Assembly (NCBI RefSeq): GCF_001189845.1
Contig: NZ_LFLZ01000053.1
Span: 1-62,666 of the forward strand
From: Bradyrhizobium tropiciagri
GTDB lineage: Bacteria > Pseudomonadota > Alphaproteobacteria > Rhizobiales > Xanthobacteraceae
Direction of reading: 5' to 3'
DNA length: 62,666 nt
The translations under genes and the position numbers were made by a program. The notes below the pieces were generated by a model, which saw nothing but the letters and a program-made list of their open reading frames with translations, searched no databases and was not told the origin of the DNA. This document shows, in pieces, positions 9,019-18,027 of this stretch; within the stretch, counting starts at the first letter, position 1, and every line of letters begins with the position of its first letter.

Positions 9019-9718
9019 TCGAATTCTGGACGTCTCGGGACTTTGGGCGGGCTACGGCGCGACGCCGATCCTGCAGGGCGTCAGCATGCAGGTCTCGCGC
9101 GGCGAGATCGTCGGCGTGATCGGCCGCAATGGCGTCGGCAAGTCGACGCTGATGCGCTGCCTGATCGGCCTGCTGCAGAGCTGGCGCGGCACCATCACCT
9201 TCATGGATCAGGATGTCACGCAGCTCGAGGCCGATGCGCGGGCGCGCGCCGGCTTCGGCTACATCCCGCAGGGCCGCGACGTGTTTCCGCAAATGACCGT
9301 CGAGGAAAATTTGCAGGTCGGCGAGCTGATCGGCGGCCCCGATGGAAAGAAGCTCCCGGAACTCGTCTACGCGTATTTTCCGCGCCTGAAGGAGCGCCGG
9401 CGGCAGGTCGCCGGCACCATGTCGGGCGGCGAGCAGCAGCAGCTTGCGATCGGTCGCGCGCTGATCGGCAATCCGTCTCTGATGATCCTCGACGAGCCGT
9501 CCGAGGGCATCCAGCCGTCGATCGTGCAGCACATCTGCGAGGCGTTGCAATCGTTCCGCGGCGAGCTCGGGACGACGATCATCTTCGTCGAGCAGAACCT
9601 CGACACCATCCTGGCGATCGCCCAGCGCTGCTACATCATGGAGAAGGGCAAGATCACGCGGTCGCTGGCCGGTGAGGAGGTCAACGAAGACAACGTTCGC
9701 GCGCAGCTGCTGCTCTGA
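9008..9718 (+). CDS. ABC transporter ATPase (LivF/UrtE-like)
   Basis: This 236-residue ATPase is the second of the amide importer. Walker A is GRNGVGKST, the signature is MSGGEQQQLAIGRAL, Walker B is LMILDEPSEGIQP and the H-loop is FVEQNL. The SEGIQPSIVQ stretch after Walker B is characteristic of the LivF/UrtE branch. The ATG at 9008 overlaps the end of the upstream ATPase by 11 bases. A longer in-frame extension to 8927 would encode an arginine/serine-rich segment that is simply the other gene read out of frame, so it was rejected. It completes the five-gene importer set. Confidence 0.9.
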   Translation: MPTDRILDVSGLWAGYGATPILQGVSMQVSRGEIVGVIGRNGVGKSTLMRCLIGLLQSWRGTITFMDQDVTQLEADARARAGFGYIPQGRDVFPQMTVEENLQVGELIGGPDGKKLPELVYAYFPRLKERRRQVAGTMSGGEQQQLAIGRALIGNPSLMILDEPSEGIQPSIVQHICEALQSFRGELGTTIIFVEQNLDTILAIAQRCYIMEKGKITRSLAGEEVNEDNVRAQLLL

Positions 9719-9777
9719 TCGGCTGCGCCATGTGGTGAATAGCGTTTCCATAATCGATAATGACGGAGGGAATGGAC

Positions 9778-10539
9778 ATGGATCTGGGACTCAAGGGAGC
9801 AAAGGTTCTCGTCACCGGCAGCACCAAGGGCATCGGCAGGGCAATCGCCGACACTTTTGCCGCTGAAGGCGCCAATGTCGGTATTTGCGCGCGCAACCGG
9901 GCGGATGTCGACGCCGCGGTTGCCGCGATCAAGGCCAAGGGCGTTGCGGCGTTCGGCGGCGCGGTCGACGTCGCGAACGGACCGGCGTTGAAGGCCTGGG
10001 TTGCCGACATGGCATCCAAGCTCGGCGGCGTCGATGTCGTGGTCGCCAATGTCAGCGCGCTCTCGATCGGGCAGGACGAGGAGAGCTGGGAGAAGGAATT
10101 CTCCACCGACATGATGGGCACGGTGCGGCTCGTCAACGCCGCGATGCCCCATCTCGAGAAGAGCAAGGCGGCAGCGATCGTCACCATCTCCAGCGTCTCG
10201 GGTCGCGAAGTCGATTTTGCCAGCGGTCCTTACGGGACGTTCAAGGCTGCGATCATCCACTACACGCAGGGGCTTGCCTACCAGCTCGCCGCCAAGGGCA
10301 TCCGGGCCAATTCGGTGTCGCCGGGCAACACCTATTTCGAAGGTGGTGTCTGGAACATGATCAAGGACGGCAATCCCGAACTGTACAAGTCAGCGCTTGC
10401 GCTCAACCCGACCGGCCGCATGGGCACGCCGCAGGAGATGGCGAATGCCGCGGTGTTCCTTGCCAGCAAGGCGGCGAGCTTCATCACGGGGACCAACCTC
10501 GTCGTGGACGGAGCGTTGACACGCGGCGTCCAGTTCTAG
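9778..10539 (+). CDS. Short-chain dehydrogenase/reductase
   Basis: This 253-residue cytoplasmic SDR has the Rossmann motif TGSTKGIG (residues 13-20), a catalytic serine in SSVSG and the YxxxK pair Y152/K156 in PYGTFKAA. The C-terminus GTNLVVDGALTRGVQF is typical of classical SDRs. The usual NAG motif reads ANVSA, a tolerated variant. The ATG at 9778 is chosen because GGAGGG lies eight bases upstream; ATGs at 9760 and 9772 are badly placed. It sits between the amide importer and the second amidase, so it probably reduces or oxidises a carbonyl or alcohol derived from the imported compound. The substrate is unknown. Confidence 0.85.
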   Translation: MDLGLKGAKVLVTGSTKGIGRAIADTFAAEGANVGICARNRADVDAAVAAIKAKGVAAFGGAVDVANGPALKAWVADMASKLGGVDVVVANVSALSIGQDEESWEKEFSTDMMGTVRLVNAAMPHLEKSKAAAIVTISSVSGREVDFASGPYGTFKAAIIHYTQGLAYQLAAKGIRANSVSPGNTYFEGGVWNMIKDGNPELYKSALALNPTGRMGTPQEMANAAVFLASKAASFITGTNLVVDGALTRGVQF

Positions 10540-10625
10540 GCGCAGCAGGCCGTCAGCACAGTGATGAGACCGCCGCCCGGAGCGGCGGTCCGGGCAGGCA
10601 TTTTCCGAAAACAGCAGGGCGTCAG

Positions 10626-12029
10626 ATGTCAGCGGATCCATTGCACTACAAGTCGATCACCGAGATCGCCGGGCTCATTCGCCGCGGCGAGGTGAAGTCT
10701 TCGGAGATCACGGAGGTGATCCTCGGCCGGATCGCGAAACTGGATGGGCAGTTTCACGGCTACGCGCACGTTCTTGCGGAGCGCGCCATGGCCCAGGCGA
10801 AACAGCGCGATGCGGAGATCGCCAGGGGCATCTGGCGCGGCCCGCTGCACGGCGTTCCGATCGGGCTGAAGGACCTCTGCTACACGACGTTTGCGCCAAC
10901 CACGGGCGGCACCACGATCCACGCCAAGTTCGTGCCGTCCTTCAACGCCACGATCGTGGACCGGCTCGAAGTCGCCGGCGCGGTGACGCTCGGCAAGCTC
11001 AAGATGACGGAGGGCGCCTACACCAGCCACCATCCGGCCGTCGAGGCTCCGCTCAATCCGTGGAATGTGAACTATTGGGTCGGCTCGTCATCGAGCGGAT
11101 CGGGTGTCGCGACCTCGGCGGGGCTCTGTTACGGCTCGATCGGCAGCGACACCGGCGGCTCGATCAGGTTTCCGTCGGCGACCTGCGGCCTGACCGGGAT
11201 CAAGCCGACCTGGGGCCGCGTCAGCCGTCACGGCATCTTCCCGTTGGCGGACTCGCTCGATCACGTCGGGCCGATGTGCCGCAGCGCTGCGGACGCCGCG
11301 GCGATGCTGGGCGTCATCGCCGGCGCTGACGCCAACGATCCGACCGCGTTACGGGCGGTAGTGCCGAACTATCTGGCCGGGGCAGGCGAGGGCATCAGGG
11401 GCCTGCGGATCGGCGTCGATCGCAGGTACACCCAGGAGGGTATCGACCGGCAGGTCGTCACCGCCCTGGTGCAAGCCGAGCGTACGCTCGCCGATCTCGG
11501 TGCCGACATCCGCGAGGTGCATGTCCCGCCGTACCAGAAGCTCGTCAGCCAGTGGATTGCGATGTGCTCGGTGGAGACGGCGGAGGCGCATCTCGACACT
11601 TACCCGTCGCGGAAGTCGGAATACGGGCCGGACCTCGCCCAGCTGATCGAGCAGGGCAGGGCGATGAGCGGCGTCGACATTGCCGCGATCCATCACGAGC
11701 GGCTGAGGTTCGCGGGCAGCCTCGCCGCGATGTTCGAGGATATAGATCTCCTCTTGATCCCGACGATGCCGGTGCCGATCCCGACGCTGACCAAGATGAG
11801 CGAGTACGGCGCCGACCCCAACGTGCTCTTGAGCATCCTGCGCTTCACCGCGGTATTCGACTTCTCGGGCAGCCCGACCATCACCCTGCCGATGGGCATG
11901 GCCTCGGACCAGATGCCGCTCAGCATGCAGCTGGTCGGTCCGCATCTGTCCGAGGACGTGTTGGTCCGCGCCGGCGCCGCGTTCCAGTCGGTTACGGACT
12001 GGCATACGCGGCGGCCTCCTGTCGAATGA
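10626..12029 (+). CDS. Amidase signature family amidase (copy 2)
   Basis: This 467-residue paralogue of the amidase at 2559-3959 is collinear with it without gaps through the catalytic region. The triad is K82 in GPLHGVPIGLKD, the cis-serine in GSSSSGSG near 155, and S179 in DTGGSIRFPS. Differences cluster after residue 230, where substrate specificity usually resides. The ATG at 10626 begins 86 bases after the SDR stop; upstream in-frame codons run through the SDR in another frame and are not part of this gene. It is the last plus-strand gene before the convergent NylB-like hydrolase. Two divergent copies in one regulon suggest a broader amide range or a two-step substrate. Confidence 0.88.
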   Translation: MSADPLHYKSITEIAGLIRRGEVKSSEITEVILGRIAKLDGQFHGYAHVLAERAMAQAKQRDAEIARGIWRGPLHGVPIGLKDLCYTTFAPTTGGTTIHAKFVPSFNATIVDRLEVAGAVTLGKLKMTEGAYTSHHPAVEAPLNPWNVNYWVGSSSSGSGVATSAGLCYGSIGSDTGGSIRFPSATCGLTGIKPTWGRVSRHGIFPLADSLDHVGPMCRSAADAAAMLGVIAGADANDPTALRAVVPNYLAGAGEGIRGLRIGVDRRYTQEGIDRQVVTALVQAERTLADLGADIREVHVPPYQKLVSQWIAMCSVETAEAHLDTYPSRKSEYGPDLAQLIEQGRAMSGVDIAAIHHERLRFAGSLAAMFEDIDLLLIPTMPVPIPTLTKMSEYGADPNVLLSILRFTAVFDFSGSPTITLPMGMASDQMPLSMQLVGPHLSEDVLVRAGAAFQSVTDWHTRRPPVE

Positions 12030-12045
12030 GGCCACCGTCAACCGG

Positions 12046-13308
12046 TCAGGCCGTGCCGGCAAGCCTGGCCGCGATCGCGCGGTAGCCGCGCATCCACATG
12101 TGGTCGAGATCGAGGTCCATCGGCAGTGGCTGCGAGGACACGCGCGCGATCACGGTCTCATTGGCCGGATCGATGTAGATCCACTGGCCATGGATGCCGA
12201 CGGCCGCGAACGGCGTTTCGCCGCGGTCGAGCGTGTACCACTTGTTGCGGTAATTGCCGTTCGGAAACACCTTGGTCAGGTCGCCGCGCGACCACGCCTC
12301 GGCATTGCCGTTCTGCCTGATGTCGTCGACCCACCAGCCGGGCACCACCTGCCGTCCGTTGCTGATGCCGTGATTGCGCATCATCTCGCCGAAGCGGGCG
12401 AGGTCGCGCAGTGTCGCGCAGACGCCGCCGGCGACGCGCGCCGCGCCGCGCGAATCAACGGTGATGTAGGCGTCGTGCTCGGCGCCCATCGGCTGCCACA
12501 GATAGTGCGAGAGGATCTTCGCATAGGACATGCCGCAGGCGCGCTCATAGACCCAGCCGAGCACGTCGGTGTTGGTCGAGACGTAGTGGAAGGTCTCGCC
12601 ATGCGGCGCGCCGTTCGGCCGCAGCGTGCGCAGATAGTCGCGCAGATTGCTCGGCGGAATCGCCGGATCCGGCGGCTCCCAGCCGGTCGAGCGCCGGTAG
12701 TTCATGATGTCGCCGTCGCGCGCCATGTAGTCTTCGTCGAAGCGGATGCCGACGCTCATGTCGAGCAGATGCCGCACCGTGCAGCTGCCGCCATAGACCG
12801 ATCCCTCCATCTCCGGGATGTAGCGCGTCACCGGCGCGTCGGGATCGAGCTTGCCGCGATCGGCCAGGATGCCGCCAAGCGTGCCGGCGACCGACTTGCT
12901 GACCGAGAAGATCAGGTGTGGCGTATCCGGTGCCAGGCCGTGGGCATACCATTCGAACGCGACCTGTCCGCGATGCGACACCACGATGCCGTCGGTGTGG
13001 CTGGTGCGCAGCGCCTGGCCGACGCCCACCGTCTCGCCGCGCGGATCGGCGAAGCTGACGTCGTCGAGATAGCGCGGCGCAAAGGACAGCGGCGCCGGCG
13101 CCGATGCGCGTGCGATGTTCGCGGTTGGCAGCAGCTCGCGGACATTGCGGAACGCCCACTCGTTATAGGGATGCTGACGCCAGTTGGCGAGGGTGACTTG
13201 TTCGTCGGCCGCCGACGGGAAGGCGGCATGATGCGACGCGAATTCATTCTTGATCCAATGATGACATGGGGAGGTGCGAAAGTTCCGCATGGGTCGCGCC
13301 GTCCGCAA
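12046..13308 (-). CDS. NylB-like serine hydrolase (class C beta-lactamase fold)
   Basis: This 420-residue hydrolase has the penicillin-recognising/beta-lactamase fold with SxxK at S135-K138 (SVSK) and the general-base tyrosine Y242 in YVSTNTD. The stretch TLANWRQHPYNEWAFRNVRELLPTA and later motifs (IPEMEGSVYGG, LDMSVGIRFDEDY, FPNGNYRNKWY) resemble, from memory, 6-aminohexanoate-dimer hydrolase NylB and its carboxylesterase relatives. NylB-type enzymes cleave linear amide oligomers; many relatives are esterases, so the substrate is open. There is no clear signal peptide. It converges on the second amidase and diverges from a LuxR-type regulator across an 18-bp dyad, suggesting local control. 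The N-terminal 30 residues are poorly constrained, and an internal ATG (codon 7) is possible. Confidence 0.8.
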   Translation of the reverse strand: MRTARPMRNFRTSPCHHWIKNEFASHHAAFPSAADEQVTLANWRQHPYNEWAFRNVRELLPTANIARASAPAPLSFAPRYLDDVSFADPRGETVGVGQALRTSHTDGIVVSHRGQVAFEWYAHGLAPDTPHLIFSVSKSVAGTLGGILADRGKLDPDAPVTRYIPEMEGSVYGGSCTVRHLLDMSVGIRFDEDYMARDGDIMNYRRSTGWEPPDPAIPPSNLRDYLRTLRPNGAPHGETFHYVSTNTDVLGWVYERACGMSYAKILSHYLWQPMGAEHDAYITVDSRGAARVAGGVCATLRDLARFGEMMRNHGISNGRQVVPGWWVDDIRQNGNAEAWSRGDLTKVFPNGNYRNKWYTLDRGETPFAAVGIHGQWIYIDPANETVIARVSSQPLPMDLDLDHMWMRGYRAIAARLAGTA

Positions 13309-13335
13309 TCAACCGGATGGTGGAGGGGGGTCTGA

Positions 13336-13353
13336 GGTTACTCCGGCGTAACC
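13336..13353. promoter_or_regulatory. Candidate LuxR-type operator dyad
   Basis: An 18-base near-perfect palindrome (GGTTAC-TCCGGC-GTAACC, one mismatched pair) lies 28 bases upstream of the NylB-like start and about 117 bases before the LuxR-type regulator. Its position between divergent genes and its dyad length suit a dimeric helix-turn-helix regulator. Function is inferred only from symmetry and placement. Confidence 0.4.
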
Positions 13354-13469
13354 GTTTCCAGGATGTGCGCTTGGCCCGCAAATTGCTTGACTACGCCCTG
13401 CGTCTGCCCCAGCGTGCCAGGCATGCGACGCGTAGACGTTCGCCATCGGGAAACATCGGGAGGTAGGTC

Positions 13470-14144
13470 ATGATCGCGCTTCTGGGCCGACCGGATCCGG
13501 CAACCACGCAGGCCATTCAGTTCGCGCGCGGGATTCTCGAGGGGTCCGCGACCGCGTTCTACGAGGTCGACGGCAATCTGACCCTCAACCGCTTCGTGCT
13601 CTCCAGCAACGTCCCGCCGAGTTTCCACGACCAGTACCTTGCCGGCATGAACCGGCTCGATCCGCTGCATCCGCGCTCCGCGAGCAACCGGTCAATTGCC
13701 CGGCTGAGCACAGCGCTCGCCCAATGCGCGTCCCAGGAGGCGGCGACCTACCGCGCCTTCGCCGGCCAATGCGGCGTCGCCGACATGATCGAGTTCTTCT
13801 TCCGCCGCAACGACCGGATCGTCGCCGGCATGAGCGTGCTCTGGGCGCCGGGCTGCGCGATCCCCGAAGGCAGCATGCATATTGCCGAGAAGATCCACGA
13901 CTATCTCGAGTTCAACCTGACCAGCCGCCTGTCGCCGAATCCCGACGAGCCGGCGCGCTACGGCCTGACCTCGCGCGAGATGGAGGTGGTCGAGCTGTTG
14001 TGCTGCGGCCGCACCAACCGCGAGATCGGCGAATGCCTGAACATCGGGCTCGCGACGGTCAAGACGCACCTGATCCACATCTTCGAGAAGCTCGGCGTCG
14101 AGACGCGGTCGGCGGTGGTAGCGATGATGTCGCGTCCGCATTAG
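13470..14144 (+). CDS. LuxR-family transcriptional regulator
   Basis: This 224-residue protein has a C-terminal LuxR/GerE helix-turn-helix (about residues 165-222: LTSREMEVVELLCCGRTNREIGECLNIGLATVKTHLIHIFEKLGV). The N-terminal 150 residues show no receiver-domain aspartate pocket and no clear autoinducer-domain signature, so it is a single-component regulator with an unassigned sensing region. A GGGAGG-type ribosome site lies just upstream of the ATG. It is divergent from the NylB-like hydrolase and adjacent to the GGT-like gene, either of which it may control. A direct repeat CATCGGGA precedes the start. Confidence 0.83.
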   Translation: MIALLGRPDPATTQAIQFARGILEGSATAFYEVDGNLTLNRFVLSSNVPPSFHDQYLAGMNRLDPLHPRSASNRSIARLSTALAQCASQEAATYRAFAGQCGVADMIEFFFRRNDRIVAGMSVLWAPGCAIPEGSMHIAEKIHDYLEFNLTSRLSPNPDEPARYGLTSREMEVVELLCCGRTNREIGECLNIGLATVKTHLIHIFEKLGVETRSAVVAMMSRPH

Positions 14145-14178
14145 GGCGCGAGCATCACGGTTCAGCTGCCTTCCAGTC

Positions 14179-14300
14179 GTCGTCCTGGCGAAAGCCAGGA
14201 CCCATAAACACCGCCGTTGATTGTGAGCGGGTTTTGTGGCTTCAGCGTCGCACAGCAATTGCCATTTGGGGCAATGGGTCCTGGCTTTCGCCAGGACGAC
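14179..14300. repeat. Long inverted repeat (27-bp perfect arms)
   Basis: Two 27-base arms at 14179-14205 and 14274-14300 are exact reverse complements. Each arm also contains an internal CCTGGCGAAAGCCAGG self-palindrome. The 68 bases between them show no gene. This looks like a dispersed rhizobial intergenic palindrome, and in RNA it could end transcription of the LuxR-type gene. The rest of the gap to 14483 holds only the upstream region of the GGT-like gene. Confidence 0.75.
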
Positions 14301-14483
14301 ACCGAGTGAGTGGCGCGGCCTCTGAGTCACAGGTCCATATTCTCGCGACATGATTTGTCCACCCGATCCACCGTTGGGTGGATTGCCGCCCACCGCGCGG
14401 CCGGCCGAGAGTTCCCTGCGGACCGGTGTCGTATTCGACAATGTTGGCGAGCGGCTGCCGCTCGCAACATCAGAGGAAGCGAC

Positions 14484-16061
14484 ATGCGTGATTTCATGGC
14501 CATCGGCCGCTCGGTGGCGGTTGCGGAGCGGGGCATGGCCGCGACCTCGCATCCGCAGGCGACGCTTGCCGCGGTCGAGATGCTGAAGGCCGGCGGCAAT
14601 GCTGTCGATGCCGCGGTGGCGGCGGTCGCGGTGCAGGGCGTGGTCGAGCCGCAGATGACCGGGATCGGCGGCGACTGCTTTGCGCTATATTCACCGAAAG
14701 CCGGGGAACCGATCGCGCTGAACGGCTCGGGCCGCACGCCGGCCGGTATCGATGTCGAGAAATATTCCGCAAGCGGGGCGCGCGACATTCCGCCGACCGC
14801 GCCGGAGGCGGTGACCGTGCCCGGCGCGATCGACGCGTGGTGCCGGCTGGTCGCCGATCACGGCAGCAAGTCGCTGGAGGATATCTTCCGGCCGGCGATA
14901 ACGGCCGCCGAGCAGGGCTTCTGCGTCACGCCGCGCGTCGCGGAGGACTGGCGCCGCTTTCGCGCCCGGATCGAGATCGACCCCAATGCGGCGGCGCAGT
15001 TCCTTCCCGGCGGCAAGGTGCCTGAGGTTGGCGACATCCGCACCCAACCTGCGCTCGGCCGCACCCTGCGCCGGATCGCGCAGCATGGGCGCGATGCCTT
15101 TTATGTAGGCGAGGCCGCCGACGAGATGACGGGCATCTTGCGCGGGCTGGGCGGCGCCCACAGCACCGACGATTTTGCCGCGCACAGCTCGGATTATGTG
15201 CAGCCGATCTCGGCGCAATACCATGATCACGACGTGGTCGAGTGTCCGCCGAACGGGCAGGGCCTGGCCGCGCTGATGATCCTGCGCACGCTCGCCGGCT
15301 ACGATGTCGGTTCACTCGCGCAGGCCGATCGCATCCATCTGCTCGCCGAAGCCACCAAGGCCGCCTATCGCGCGCGCGACGCCTTCTTCTGCGATCCGGC
15401 GACCGGCAAGGTCGATCCGGCTGCATTCCTTGGCGAAGACTATATCGGAAGGATCCGCAGCAAGATCGACATGAACAGCGCGTCCGCGCCTGCGACCTGG
15501 GACGATATCGAGCACCGCGACACCGTCTATGTCACGGTGGTCGACCGCGACCTCAATGCGGTCTCGCTGATCAATTCGCTGTTCTATCCGTTCGGCAGCG
15601 GCATCTATGCGCCGAAATCCGGCATCCTGCTGCACAATCGCGGCTGGAGCTTTCGCGCCAGGCCCGGACACCTCAATTCGCTCGGGTCGCGCAAGCGGCC
15701 GATGCACACGATCATCCCGGGCCTCGTGCGCAAGGACGGCAGGACCGTGATGTCGTTCGGGGTGATGGGCGGACATTACCAGGCCGCGGGTCATGCCAAT
15801 CTGATCTCGAACATCTTCGATTTGAAGATGGACATCCAGGCGGCGGCCGAGGCACCGCGCTCCTTTGCCTTCGACGGTGCGTTGTCGCTGGAGACGACGA
15901 TATCGGCTGATATCCGCGACGAACTGCGCGCCCGCGGTCACGAGGCCCGCTTCTCTGAGGAGCCGATCGGCGGCTGCCAGGCAATCCGCATCGACCACGC
16001 CAGGGGCGTTCTGTTCGGCGCCTCCGACCACCGCAAGGACGGCCTGGCGCTGGGGTTCTGA
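14484..16061 (+). CDS. Gamma-glutamyltransferase-like Ntn hydrolase
   Basis: This 525-residue member of the gamma-glutamyltranspeptidase family should self-cleave before T347 in EHRDTVYVTVVDRDLNAVSL, the new N-terminal nucleophile. The oxyanion-side motif appears in YPFGSGIYAP, and the large-subunit start MAATSHPQATLAAVEMLKAGGNAVDAA is typical. There is no signal peptide, unlike E. coli GGT, so it probably works in the cytoplasm. Relatives also include cephalosporin acylases and amide hydrolases, so it may act on gamma-glutamyl-amines or other amides and not on glutathione. The ATG at 14484 has AGAGGAAG upstream; the longer upstream frame runs through the repeat and was rejected. Its neighbours are an amidohydrolase and amine-oxidising genes. 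Confidence 0.85.
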   Translation: MRDFMAIGRSVAVAERGMAATSHPQATLAAVEMLKAGGNAVDAAVAAVAVQGVVEPQMTGIGGDCFALYSPKAGEPIALNGSGRTPAGIDVEKYSASGARDIPPTAPEAVTVPGAIDAWCRLVADHGSKSLEDIFRPAITAAEQGFCVTPRVAEDWRRFRARIEIDPNAAAQFLPGGKVPEVGDIRTQPALGRTLRRIAQHGRDAFYVGEAADEMTGILRGLGGAHSTDDFAAHSSDYVQPISAQYHDHDVVECPPNGQGLAALMILRTLAGYDVGSLAQADRIHLLAEATKAAYRARDAFFCDPATGKVDPAAFLGEDYIGRIRSKIDMNSASAPATWDDIEHRDTVYVTVVDRDLNAVSLINSLFYPFGSGIYAPKSGILLHNRGWSFRARPGHLNSLGSRKRPMHTIIPGLVRKDGRTVMSFGVMGGHYQAAGHANLISNIFDLKMDIQAAAEAPRSFAFDGALSLETTISADIRDELRARGHEARFSEEPIGGCQAIRIDHARGVLFGASDHRKDGLALGF

Positions 16062-16080
16062 AAGTCTGTGAAATTCACCC

Positions 16081-16167
16081 CGTCATTGCGAGGAGCGATA
16101 GCGACGAAGCAATCCATGCTCCCGCGCATGCCGCGCGATGGATTGCTTCGCTTCGCTCGCAATGACG
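16081..16167. repeat. Rhizobial palindromic element, copy A
   Basis: An 87-base imperfect palindrome with outer arms CGTCATTGCGAG and CTCGCAATGACG. Its left 37 bases and right 30 bases are exact reverse complements of the right and left parts of the element at 26198-26282; only the loops differ. The remaining bases to 16359 are GC-rich and gene-free, with a second partly palindromic stretch near 16175-16240. Confidence 0.85.
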
Positions 16168-16359
16168 AACATAGATCCGTCATCCCGAGGGGGGCGCTTG
16201 CCCGCATTGCGGGAGGCGGCGGAGCATCCACCGGACGGTGGATTGTTCCAAATGCCGACATGCCGAACGTTTGGCGTCACGCTGGTGTCGTGCGCGGTTC
16301 GGCCGCTGTGCACCGCACAGTGATCGCTTCAGGCCTTCCCAATCGAGAAGTTGATCCGC

Positions 16360-18027
16360 ATGAACAGGACATTCGCCGACACGGTCTTCCGCAACGGCCG
16401 GATCTACACGTCGAACCGTGGGCAGCCCTGGGCGACATCGGCGGCGGTCAAGGCCGGCCGGTTCATTGCCGTCGGCGAGGAGCGCGACGTCGCGTCGCTG
16501 ATCGGCGAGGGGACTGCAACCGTCGATCTCGGCGGACGGATGGCGATGCCGGGGATCGTCGACATTCACAATCACATCATGATGGGTGGGCAGGCCGATC
16601 TCTACGAGCTGCGCTTCTCCAACGCCGACAGTGTGCCGAGGATCGCCGAGACCCTGCACAAGGCGGCGTCGGCGGCTGCGCCCGGCGCCTGGATCGTCGG
16701 CGGGCAGTTCGGCAACAATCTGCTGAACGAGATGAACACCGCGGAGTCCTGCGCGCTGCTGGATGCCGCGTGTCTCGGGCACCCGGTCGTGCTGCGCGAC
16801 GACACCTATCATAATCGCTGGGCAAGCTCGGCGGCGCTGCGGCTCGCCGGCGTGCAGGCCGACACCCCTGATCCGACCGACGGCGAGATCGGCCGCGACC
16901 TCAAGACCGGCACCTTGACCGGGATCATGATCGAGGCCGCCTCGGGTCTAGTCGAGCGGGCGCTCGCCGCCTCCGGTCACTACACGCCGGAGATGGACCG
17001 TGCGGCAGTGGCGCGCTCGATCTCGGTGCTGAATACCTATGGCGTCACCGCCTTCATCGACGCCGCCAGCATGCAGCCGATCATGGCGGCGCTGAAGGGG
17101 CTCGACGACCGCGGCGAACTCACCGCCTGGGCGGTCTGCGCGATGCCGGTGGTCGAGCCCGGCTTCATGTTCGGCAAGGCCGGCGAGGAGCTGTTTGCGT
17201 TGCGCGAGCAGTATCGCGGCGCCCATGTGAAACCCGACTATGTGAAAGTGTTTCTCGATGGCGTGCCCGGCGCCAAGACCGCGGCCTTCCACGAGCCCTA
17301 CGTGGCAGACCCTGTGCGCGGCTGCTGCTTCCGCGGCGCGACCATGCTGACCGTGCCGGACCTGATCCGCTGGCTCGGGCGTTGCGAGAAGCTCGGCCTG
17401 GCGGCGAAGATCCATTGCGCCGGAGATGCCGCGGTGACGCAGGCGCTCGATGCCATCGATGTCGTGCGCAGCTTCAGCGGCCCGACCCATCTGATTCATC
17501 AGATCGCGCATGCGAGCTACATCGCGCCCGATGACATCAAGCGCTTCGCCGAGCTCGGCGTCGCGGCCGACCTGTCGCCGATCATCTGGTATCCGACCAT
17601 CTTCCTCGAGGCGCACAAGGCCGCGATGGGCGAGGAGCGCGCGCAGCGCTTCTGGCCGAACAAGGATTTGAAGGAGGCCGGCGCGCTGATCGCCGGCGGC
17701 TCGGACTGGCCTGTCATCCCGATCCCCGATCCCTGGCAGGGCATCGAGGGCATGGTGACGCGGCAAAATCCGACCGGGGATTTTCCCGGCAAGTCGCTGT
17801 GGGCCGAGCAGGCGCTCGATCTTGCGACCGTGGTCGACATCTACACCATCGATGCCGCACGCGCGGCCGGCCTCGGCCAGTCGATCGGCTCGATCGAGGT
17901 CGGCAAATCGGCCGATTTGATCGTGCTCGACCAGATGATCTTCGACATCCCGCCGGATCAGCTTGCCGATACGCGGGTCGAGATGACCTTCTTCGAGGGC
18001 CGCAAGGTCTACCAGCGGGGCAAGTGA
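16360..18027 (+). CDS. YtcJ-like metal-dependent amidohydrolase
   Basis: This 555-residue amidohydrolase-superfamily enzyme of the YtcJ (amidohydrolase_3) type has metal ligands H70 and H72 in VDIHNH. A lysine sits in YVKVFLDG, and later metal/catalytic residues lie in KIHCAGDAA, LIHQIAHAS and GGSDWPV. The C-terminal beta-sandwich ends GSIEVGKSADLIVLD. Enzymes of this type hydrolyse amides, formamides or cyclic amides with zinc or iron; the substrate cannot be read off. The ATG at 16360 is favoured (GAGAAG nine bases upstream) over a TTG at 16351. Its stop overlaps the start of the CobW-type GTPase by one base, which suggests the GTPase supplies its metal. Confidence 0.86.
   Translation: MNRTFADTVFRNGRIYTSNRGQPWATSAAVKAGRFIAVGEERDVASLIGEGTATVDLGGRMAMPGIVDIHNHIMMGGQADLYELRFSNADSVPRIAETLHKAASAAAPGAWIVGGQFGNNLLNEMNTAESCALLDAACLGHPVVLRDDTYHNRWASSAALRLAGVQADTPDPTDGEIGRDLKTGTLTGIMIEAASGLVERALAASGHYTPEMDRAAVARSISVLNTYGVTAFIDAASMQPIMAALKGLDDRGELTAWAVCAMPVVEPGFMFGKAGEELFALREQYRGAHVKPDYVKVFLDGVPGAKTAAFHEPYVADPVRGCCFRGATMLTVPDLIRWLGRCEKLGLAAKIHCAGDAAVTQALDAIDVVRSFSGPTHLIHQIAHASYIAPDDIKRFAELGVAADLSPIIWYPTIFLEAHKAAMGEERAQRFWPNKDLKEAGALIAGGSDWPVIPIPDPWQGIEGMVTRQNPTGDFPGKSLWAEQALDLATVVDIYTIDAARAAGLGQSIGSIEVGKSADLIVLDQMIFDIPPDQLADTRVEMTFFEGRKVYQRGK

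Noticed and set aside
9885..10625. Upstream in-frame extension of the second amidase
   Set aside because: It runs through the SDR gene in another frame and looks like random Arg/Gly-rich sequence; the amidase fold begins at the ATG at 10626.
16081..16167. Possible small RNA or CRISPR leader at the palindrome
   Set aside because: Single palindromic element with an inverted twin at 26198; no spacer array and no promoter or terminator pair.
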